This document shows positions 1 through 5,494 of a stretch of 35,043 bases of DNA, piece by piece. The translations under genes and the position numbers were made by a program. The notes beneath the pieces were generated by a model, which saw only the letters and a program-made list of their open reading frames with translations, searched no databases and had not been told where the DNA came from. The number at the start of each line of letters is the position of its first letter. Position 1 is the first letter of the stretch. The DNA is from Chitinophaga pinensis (GTDB taxonomy: Bacteria; Bacteroidota; Bacteroidia; Flavobacteriales_D; Crocinitomicaceae): positions 1-35,043 of the forward strand of contig CALPWQ020000017.1 in the NCBI GenBank assembly GCA_943327315.2, given 5' to 3'.

Positions 1-877
1 ATTGGATCAAAACACGCGCGGATACCGACTGTTCACGATGTTGTTCCCTGCCTATTTGCAAGGCGATATGGCGGTGGCATCCATCCAAGAGCAATTGAGA
101 AAAATCGAACGGGTGAAGCAGCACTTCGACGTGGTAGTCATCGTTCGTGGAGGCGGTGGTGAAGTGGGCATGTCGTGCTACAACAATTTTTCGCTCTGCA
201 AGGCGATTGCGACCTTTCCACTGCCAATTTTAACAGGCATTGGACACTCCACCAACATGACGGTAGCAGAAATGGTGGCCTTTCGCAATGCGATCACACC
301 GACCGAACTGGCCGATTTTCTCCTTGAGGCGTTTGACGCCTTTGCAATTCCTGTTTTGAATGCGCAAGATCAAATTTCCTCTGGTGCACGACAACTCATG
401 GAAACAACGGGCCTGCACTTTACCAATGAAACACGACTTTTCCGCAATGCAGTGAGGCGCTGTGGTGAAGCCAATAAAAACCAGCTGCACAAGATCAGTG
501 ATGCCTACCGTTCGAATGCGCAAGGCATGGTGCGGCGTCACCGTCAACTGATGGAATTTAGCAGCAAGGAGCTCACCCGTGCTGCCAGACTAGTCATTGA
601 ACAAGGAAAAGAGGGGGTCAAACGTGTACCCGAGATCTTGAAACAACGCAGCAACCTCACCTTAGCGAACGCGCTCAATCTGGTCATTCAAAAAGAAAAC
701 TTGGTTCGGCTTATGGATCCAGTGAATGTGCTACAAAGAGGCTATTCCATCACCACAGTAAATGGACATACAGTGAATGCTGCATCGGAATTGGCAGAAG
801 GAACAGTAATCAAGACACAGGCCTTTGATGTGGAAATAGAATCAACAGTGATAAAAAAGAAGACATATGGAAAATGA
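1..877 (+). CDS. xseA: Exodeoxyribonuclease VII large subunit, 5'-truncated by window edge
   Basis: This is the C-terminal two thirds of the catalytic subunit of exonuclease VII, which with XseB degrades single-stranded DNA from both ends. The reading frame is open from the window edge, so the true start lies outside. Visible family features are the glycine-rich catalytic stretch VIVRGGGGE, the segment LTGIGHSTNMTVAEM (family form GHETD), and the A-T-PTELA-type motif. A long helical region follows, and then the typical C-terminal signature DPVNVLQRGYSI. The gene overlaps xseB by 11 bases, so the two are almost certainly co-transcribed and translationally coupled. Nothing looks degraded. The identification rests on motif recognition and on the paired small subunit downstream. 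Confidence 0.95.
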   Translation, partial: LDQNTRGYRLFTMLFPAYLQGDMAVASIQEQLRKIERVKQHFDVVVIVRGGGGEVGMSCYNNFSLCKAIATFPLPILTGIGHSTNMTVAEMVAFRNAITPTELADFLLEAFDAFAIPVLNAQDQISSGARQLMETTGLHFTNETRLFRNAVRRCGEANKNQLHKISDAYRSNAQGMVRRHRQLMEFSSKELTRAARLVIEQGKEGVKRVPEILKQRSNLTLANALNLVIQKENLVRLMDPVNVLQRGYSITTVNGHTVNAASELAEGTVIKTQAFDVEIESTVIKKKTYGK

Positions 878-1064
878 GGTGACCTACACGGCAGCTTTTG
901 ATGAATTGCAGCAGATTGTCGCAGACATGGAAGATGGAGAAATTACGGTTGACGACTTGGCGGTGAAGGTCAAGCGTGCTGCCGAATTAATCAAGATCTG
1001 TAAACAAAAACTTACCTCCACGGAGGAAGATGTGAATACGATTTTGAAAGAATTGGAAGGATAA
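867..1064 (+). CDS. xseB: Exodeoxyribonuclease VII small subunit
   Basis: This 65-residue protein has the XseB pattern: a start with YTAAFDELQQIVADME, an internal G(D/E)I-VDDLA-type turn, and a second helix rich in Lys and Glu ending in the LKELEG-type tail. XseB subunits assemble along the extended helices of XseA and are needed for exonuclease VII activity. The ATG lies inside the 3' end of xseA (11-base overlap), which fixes the start and implies coupled translation. The length is normal for the family (about 60-80 residues). It is the last gene of its unit, since the next gene is convergent. Confidence 0.93.
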   Translation: MENEVTYTAAFDELQQIVADMEDGEITVDDLAVKVKRAAELIKICKQKLTSTEEDVNTILKELEG

Positions 1065-1065
1065 A

Positions 1066-1130
1066 CGAGTGGGTAAACAGTTTGGCGTGGATATGAGCGC
1101 AGATGAAATTATACTGTTTTCCCATTCTCG
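1066..1130. other. Imperfect stem-loop between convergent genes
   Basis: The arm at 1066-1081 (CGAGTGGGTAAACAGT) is nearly complementary to 1113-1130; the second arm carries two extra bases and one mismatch. The loop is about 31 nt. It fills the gap between xseB and the convergent persulfide dioxygenase gene. A bidirectional transcription end is possible, but neither side has a clear T tract. Confidence 0.3.
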
Positions 1131-1142
1131 TCATTAAAGATC

Positions 1143-2555
1143 TTAAAGCAATGTTGTTGGACACACATAGTTCGTTTTTGGGACTGTAGTTTTCGCAATC
1201 GCCGTCATTCCTCCTTCTACATCCACAAAATCATGATACCCTCTCGACTTTAAAATCGATGCGGCGATCATGCTTCGGTATCCTCCAGCACAATGTAGAA
1301 TGAATGGTTCTTCCTGTGGCAATTCATAAAATCGAATGTTCAACTCATTCAGCGGAAGATTAATGGCATTGACTACATGTTCTGAATCAAACTCACTCTT
1401 TTTTCGCACATCAATGATGATGGGTTGTGTGGTGTACTCCTTCGCAAATTGATCGGCCGAGAGGCGTTGTACCGTATCCACTTCGTACCCTGAGTTTTTC
1501 CAGGCATTAAACCCTCCTTTCAAATAACCAATGGCATGATCATAACCGACACGCGACAACCGAATAATCGCTTCCTCCTCTTTGTCATTATCCGTTACCA
1601 ACAGTATTTCTTGCATGATATCAGGAATCATTTCACCCACCCACATGGCAAAGTTTCCCTCCAAGCCGATATTAATGGAGTTGGGAATAAAGCCCTTGGC
1701 AAAAACTTCAGGTGCACGTGTGTCGAGAATGAGCGCCTTACTTTCATTGGCCATCAATTCAAATTCACTTGGACTCAATGGGTGATTTCCCCGTTCCATG
1801 ACGGTATCCAAACTGTCGTAACCCTGAATATTCATCAATACATTTTTTGGGAAATACCCCGGAGGATTGGTCAATCCCGTCAAGAGCTCATCGACGAATT
1901 CTTCACGTGTCATGTCTTCCCGCAATGCATAATTCGTTCTCTTCTGATTTCCCAGCGTGTCCGTCGTTTCCTTGCTCATCTTCTTCCCACAAGCACTTCC
2001 AGCTCCGTGGTTGGGATAAACGATCAGATCATCCGACAAAGGCATTATTTTCTTTCTTAAGGAGTCAAAAAGAAGATTCGCTAGTTTTTCTTGGGTTAGG
2101 TCGGCAATGACATGTTGTGCTAAATCAGGTCTCCCCACATCGCCAATGAAGAGCGTGTCTCCAGTGATGATGCCATGCTCCTTGCCGTTTTCGTCAATGA
2201 GAAGATAGGTCGTACTCTCCATGGTATGTCCCGGCGTATGAATGACCTTCACCGTATAAGCACCAACTGAAAACGATTGATTGTCTTCGGCTACAATGGC
2301 TTCAAACCTTGGTTTTGCTGTTGGACCATACACGATTTTCGCACCTGTTTTCTTCGCCAAGTCGAGATGGCCCGAAACGAAGTCGGCATGGAAGTGCGTT
2401 TCAAAGACATATTTGATCTTCGCTTGATCGGATGTCGCACGCTCAATGTAGGGCTGAACTTCTCTCAATGGATCGAAAATAGCGGCTTCGCCATTGCTTT
2501 CTAAATAGTACGCTGCATGCGCGATGCAACCTGTGTAAATTTGTTCGATTTTCAT
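1143..2555 (-). CDS. CstB-like persulfide dioxygenase: MBL fold fused to a pseudo-rhodanese and a rhodanese domain
   Basis: This 470-residue cytoplasmic protein probably oxidises glutathione or low-molecular-weight persulfide sulfur to sulfite or thiosulfate. Residues 1-250 are a metallo-beta-lactamase fold of the ETHE1/persulfide dioxygenase type: THFHADFVSGH (His54, His56, Asp58, His63), TPGH (His110), TGDTLF (Asp133) and PNHG (His183). These fit a mononuclear iron site. A first rhodanese fold (about 263-360) has VTDND where the catalytic Cys loop should be, so it is probably non-catalytic. The second (about 362-455) has an intact loop HCAGGYRS with Cys422. This order (dioxygenase, dead rhodanese, live rhodanese) matches the known CstB architecture. 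A second rhodanese gene lies immediately upstream on the same strand. The ATG at 2555 is preceded by a good -7 element. The fold call is firm; the exact substrate is inferred. Confidence 0.87.
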   Translation of the reverse strand: MKIEQIYTGCIAHAAYYLESNGEAAIFDPLREVQPYIERATSDQAKIKYVFETHFHADFVSGHLDLAKKTGAKIVYGPTAKPRFEAIVAEDNQSFSVGAYTVKVIHTPGHTMESTTYLLIDENGKEHGIITGDTLFIGDVGRPDLAQHVIADLTQEKLANLLFDSLRKKIMPLSDDLIVYPNHGAGSACGKKMSKETTDTLGNQKRTNYALREDMTREEFVDELLTGLTNPPGYFPKNVLMNIQGYDSLDTVMERGNHPLSPSEFELMANESKALILDTRAPEVFAKGFIPNSINIGLEGNFAMWVGEMIPDIMQEILLVTDNDKEEEAIIRLSRVGYDHAIGYLKGGFNAWKNSGYEVDTVQRLSADQFAKEYTTQPIIIDVRKKSEFDSEHVVNAINLPLNELNIRFYELPQEEPFILHCAGGYRSMIAASILKSRGYHDFVDVEGGMTAIAKTTVPKTNYVCPTTLL

Positions 2556-2579
2556 AACTAGTGCACTGAATTAATTCAT

Positions 2580-2607
2580 CAAAATTATATGGTTTAAACT
2601 TTTCAAA
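2580..2607 (-). promoter_or_regulatory. Bacteroidota-type promoter for the persulfide dioxygenase gene
   Basis: On the minus strand TAATTTTG (2587-2580) is a perfect match to TAnnTTTG. A TTTG -33 element lies at 2607-2604, with a 16-nt spacer that is slightly short. The -7 element is 24 nt upstream of the ATG. The rest of the gap 2556-2703 shows no gene. Confidence 0.5.
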
Positions 2608-2703
2608 ATCTGACTTTGATCACGTTTTTACAGGCAATTCTCTGCTAGGGAAGACCTAGAAAGTCATCCAATTCAACCATTTAATTTTATGCTTACAGGG
2701 AAT

Positions 2704-3099
2704 TTATCGCTTCACCTTTCCAGTCCACCCAGAAAATCCTCCTTCGAGGTTATAGACATGCTTGAAACCCTTTTTGATCATGATTTCTGCAGCTTCAGCA
2801 CTACGCCCGCCGGCATGGCAATAGACAATGTATTTTTTTGATTTGTCCAAAGCAGCCACCTTTGCTTTGAAATCACTTGCATAAAAATCAATAAATAAGG
2901 TTGTTCCGTCGATGTAACCACCTTGCACTTCCATGTCAGTTCGCACATCAATGATGATGGTGTTTGGATCCTTGGCCATTTTTTGAAGTTGCGCTTGATC
3001 GATATCTTGAACCGCTGCAGCAGATTGAGAGTTTGAATTGCACGATTGAAAGAATGCAACGAAGAGGATGATTGTGCTTAGAAAATGTACTTTTTTCAT
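2704..3099 (-). CDS. Rhodanese-domain lipoprotein
   Basis: This is a 131-residue exported single-domain sulfurtransferase. The N-terminus is a lipoprotein signal: MKK, a hydrophobic run, then FFQSC with the lipid-attachment Cys at residue 20. The mature part is one rhodanese fold: IIIDVRT near 48-54, GYIDG near 61-65, and the active loop YCHAGGRS with Cys94. It ends with the usual NLEGGFSGW. It probably sits in the periplasm on the inner or outer membrane and moves sulfane sulfur or acts in redox or sulfide handling. It lies upstream of, and on the same strand as, the CstB-like gene, so a joint role in sulfide or persulfide metabolism is likely. The 148-bp gap carries a separate promoter for the downstream gene. 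The donor and acceptor cannot be read from the sequence. Confidence 0.85.
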   Translation of the reverse strand: MKKVHFLSTIILFVAFFQSCNSNSQSAAAVQDIDQAQLQKMAKDPNTIIIDVRTDMEVQGGYIDGTTLFIDFYASDFKAKVAALDKSKKYIVYCHAGGRSAEAAEIMIKKGFKHVYNLEGGFSGWTGKVKR

Positions 3100-3119
3100 G
3101 ATGCTTTAATTTTGTTGGA

Positions 3120-3149
3120 CGAAAGTAAGGACTTCGTAGGAGTGGCAAG
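3120..3149 (-). promoter_or_regulatory. Candidate promoter for the rhodanese lipoprotein
   Basis: On the minus strand TACTTTCG (3127-3120) differs by one base from TAnnTTTG. CTTG (3149-3146) differs by one base from TTTG. The spacer is 18 nt and the -7 element is 20 nt upstream of the ATG. Confidence 0.3.
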
Positions 3150-3172
3150 GTGACTTTTGTTACAGAAACGGA

Positions 3173-3420
3173 GACTTAAAGATTTTAAGACTTGTTCTTA
3201 CTTCGGCGGAGCCATCTAGTTCCCCAACTCGCAATTCGTAATTCGTAACGCACTGCCCCAACTCGTAATTCGTGGCTTCGAGTCTACTATCGCACCTCAG
3301 CCACCAAAGTTCGTAACTCATAATTTGATGCTTCGCAATTCACGATTTGATTGCTTCGCAAATTGCCGCAGGCATCAAATTGCCCTTGGCATCAAATTCC
3401 GCCAGGATCAAATTCTTAAT
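3173..3420 (+). repeat. Intergenic repeat cluster (heptamers, conserved hairpin, mini-hairpins)
   Basis: This gap of about 360 bp between divergent genes holds no convincing gene. It contains, in order: a short TTAAGA-type stretch (3174-3191); AAYTCGT-like heptamers at 3226-3246 and 3260-3273; a conserved hairpin at 3272-3304; two more degenerate heptamers (3308-3321); and several AATTTGAT-GCTTCGC-type mini-palindromes (about 3320-3415). Related elements recur at 11707-11997, 15351-15434 and 23135-23215. An in-frame extension of cysS through this block would be translated repeat, not conserved protein. Confidence 0.7.
3272..3304 (+). repeat. REP-like hairpin element, copy 1
   Basis: The stem is GTGGCT (3272-3277) plus GAG (3280-3282), pairing with CTC (3296-3298) and AGCCAC (3299-3304). 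A 2-nt TC bulge sits on the left arm and the loop is 13 nt. Near-identical elements occur at 11965-11997 and 23147-23178 in the same orientation, and the loop sequence is also largely conserved. Confidence 0.7.
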
Positions 3421-3435
3421 TCCCATTCTAAACAC

Positions 3436-3443
3436 TACTTTTG
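3436..3443 (+). promoter_or_regulatory. -7 element for cysS
   Basis: TACTTTTG is a perfect TAnnTTTG match, 16 nt before the cysS ATG. No convincing TTTG -33 element is visible, because the upstream sequence is repeat-derived. Confidence 0.45.
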
Positions 3444-3459
3444 TCTAAAATCTAACACA

Positions 3460-4926
3460 ATGAACAGCCGGCAGGGTAAACTCAGTATTTACAATAGCCT
3501 TTCAGGTCAAAAAGAGCACTTTGAACCCATTCACGATGGACGCGTTGGCATGTACGTCTGTGGTCCGACATTGTACAGTGAGCCACATATGGGGAACATG
3601 CGCACGTTCATGAATTTTGACATGATCTACCGTTACCTTCTGCATGTGGGCTACCAGGTGAAGTACGTGCGCAACATCACCGATGCGGGACACATCACGA
3701 ATAGCGCAGGAAATACCGAAGACAACATTGGAAAAGCCGCGCGACTTGAACAAGTACAGTCCTTGGAAATTGTATACAAGTTCAACGTGAAGTTTCAGGA
3801 ATTGCAGCGTTTATACAATTTATTGTCCCCAAGCATTGAGCCGACCGCAACACAACACATTCAGGAACAAATCGAACATATAGAACAGATTATCGCCAAT
3901 GGTTTTGCTTATGTGGTGAATGGATCGGTCTATTTTGATGTAAGAAAGTACAGCGAGAAATTCGAATACGGGATTTTAAGTGGACGTAAGGTCGATGAAT
4001 TGGCTGAAGAAACGCGCTCCTTGAACGCACAGGATGATAAACGTTTTTTCGCGGACTTCGCACTTTGGAAAAAAGCAAATTCTGACGATATGCAGGTTTG
4101 GCGTTCACCTTGGGGTGATGGAAATCCGGGGTGGCACATTGAATGCACTGCGATGAGTACCAAATACCTTGGTTCACATTTCGACATTCACGGTGGTGGA
4201 ATGGATCTCAAATTCCCGCACCACGAAGACGAAATCGCACAAAACTGTGGGTCACTGGGGTGCAATCCCGCAAAATATTGGATGCATGCAAACATGCTCA
4301 ATGTAAATGGTCAGAAGATGAGCAAGTCCTTGGGGAACTATTTCTTACCAAAAGAAATCGTGGAAGGAACAACTACGCTTTTCACCAAACCATTTAGTCC
4401 TGATGTGATCCGTTTTTGCATGATGCAAGCCCACTACCGCAGCAATCTTGATCTTTCCGAAGATTCATTGAGTGCCGCAGAAAAAGGATTTGCCCGTCTG
4501 AGTGATGCACTAGACCTCACCGAAAAAATTAACGTAGGAACAATCTCCTCTTTCGATGTTCACGCGCTTGTTGATTCCTTCTATGTCGCCATGGATGATG
4601 ATTTCAACACTCCGATCTTGATTGCTGCTTTGTTTGATGCCGTGCGCTTTGTAAACCTGATCAACGACGGAAAGGAAACAATCACAACAAGCGACTTGAC
4701 CTTTCTTTGCAATGAAATGAATGGCTTTGTGCAGGATGTCCTTGGTCTCAATACACGCAGTGGAAATAGCGATTCAAAACTTGCTCCTGTGATGGGCCTT
4801 GTGCTTGAATTGCGTCAACATGCGCGCGAAAACAAGGATTGGACAACTTCAGATCGAATTCGTGATGGTTTAGCTGCAGCTGGCATTGTGGTCAAAGACG
4901 GAAAAGACGGCACAAGTTGGAGCTGA
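3460..4926 (+). CDS. cysS: Cysteinyl-tRNA synthetase
   Basis: This 488-residue class I aminoacyl-tRNA synthetase charges tRNA-Cys. The HIGH-type motif is in CGPTLYSEPHMGNMRTF and the KMSKS loop is in GQKMSKSLGN. The zinc-binding Cys/His set is represented by MYVCGPT, WHIECTAMS and FPHHEDEIAQ, and FDIHGGGMDL is the typical synthetase core signature. The frame is open for 45 codons upstream of the chosen ATG. That stretch is intergenic repeat, and the -7 element TACTTTTG lies inside it, so the start at 3460 (MNSRQGKLSIYN) is strongly preferred. The C-terminus has the usual anticodon-binding helical region. Length and motifs are normal. It is likely a single-gene unit followed by a small four-helix-bundle gene. 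Confidence 0.96.
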   Translation: MNSRQGKLSIYNSLSGQKEHFEPIHDGRVGMYVCGPTLYSEPHMGNMRTFMNFDMIYRYLLHVGYQVKYVRNITDAGHITNSAGNTEDNIGKAARLEQVQSLEIVYKFNVKFQELQRLYNLLSPSIEPTATQHIQEQIEHIEQIIANGFAYVVNGSVYFDVRKYSEKFEYGILSGRKVDELAEETRSLNAQDDKRFFADFALWKKANSDDMQVWRSPWGDGNPGWHIECTAMSTKYLGSHFDIHGGGMDLKFPHHEDEIAQNCGSLGCNPAKYWMHANMLNVNGQKMSKSLGNYFLPKEIVEGTTTLFTKPFSPDVIRFCMMQAHYRSNLDLSEDSLSAAEKGFARLSDALDLTEKINVGTISSFDVHALVDSFYVAMDDDFNTPILIAALFDAVRFVNLINDGKETITTSDLTFLCNEMNGFVQDVLGLNTRSGNSDSKLAPVMGLVLELRQHARENKDWTTSDRIRDGLAAAGIVVKDGKDGTSWS

Positions 4927-5005
4927 TCTTCGATTAATTCAGTTTTCTTCTTGATTTTTAGGATAAAAGTCTTAACTTGATGTGAAATAATGAAACCACT
5001 TCACC

Positions 5006-5404
5006 ATGAAAGACACACCCCTTATTGCCAAGTCATTTGAATTTTCTGTTGGCATCATTAACCTCTGTAAGGTCTTGCATTACCGCAACGAATACACACT
5101 AAGTCAACAACTCATGCATGCTGGGACTTCGGTAGGAACCAAATTGCGTGAGTCGAGTAATTCCCAGTCAAAAGCAGAATCCATTCGTAAACTGTATGAA
5201 GCACAGAAAGAATGTGTCGAAACAAACTATTGGCTTGAATTACTTATTGAAACGGATTACCTCAGAGAGAATGAGTGCGACGACATCAAAGCTCGCTCAA
5301 GTGAGTTATCCCAGCTCATTCGTGACATCATCACGAATGCACAACGCGAGTCAAAAACAGCAGCCACAAACCACGCCGAATTCAAAGCAGACCCAGAAAA
5401 GTGA
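5006..5404 (+). CDS. Four-helix-bundle protein of the 23S rRNA intervening-sequence family
   Basis: This 132-residue, mostly helical protein fits the family first found inside 23S rRNA intervening sequences. Recognisable segments are the N-terminal KSFEFSVGII, the central SQQLMHAGTSVGTKLRES (family form QLLRSGTSIGANYREA), and KLYEAQKECVETNYWLELL. Many Bacteroidota carry stand-alone copies like this one, here between cysS and polA, with no rRNA nearby. Molecular function is unknown; family members with known structure form pentameric assemblies of four-helix bundles and are suspected to bind nucleic acid. The C-terminal 20 residues are polar and probably disordered. The start ATG at 5006 gives the family's usual N-terminus. 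The family call is firm, the role is not. Confidence 0.85.
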   Translation: MKDTPLIAKSFEFSVGIINLCKVLHYRNEYTLSQQLMHAGTSVGTKLRESSNSQSKAESIRKLYEAQKECVETNYWLELLIETDYLRENECDDIKARSSELSQLIRDIITNAQRESKTAATNHAEFKADPEK

Positions 5405-5455
5405 AAACTTCATGACCTTTCCCGTACATTCATGCGGCAAACAGAAATTTTAAAA

Positions 5456-5463
5456 TAGTTTTG
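5456..5463 (+). promoter_or_regulatory. -7 element for polA
   Basis: TAGTTTTG is a perfect TAnnTTTG match, 31 nt upstream of the polA ATG. No clear TTTG -33 element is present. Confidence 0.4.
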
Positions 5464-5494
5464 TACTCTGCAATCCAATTAATTCGGGAAAACA

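Noticed and set aside
1536-2060. 174-codon open frame on the plus strand
   Set aside because: It is antisense to the persulfide dioxygenase gene, has no recognisable motif, and is explained as a shadow of the real coding frame.
3325-3459. In-frame 45-codon N-terminal extension of cysS
   Set aside because: It is encoded by intergenic repeat sequence, contains the -7 element at 3436-3443, and is unlike any CysRS N-terminus; the start at 3460 fits the family.
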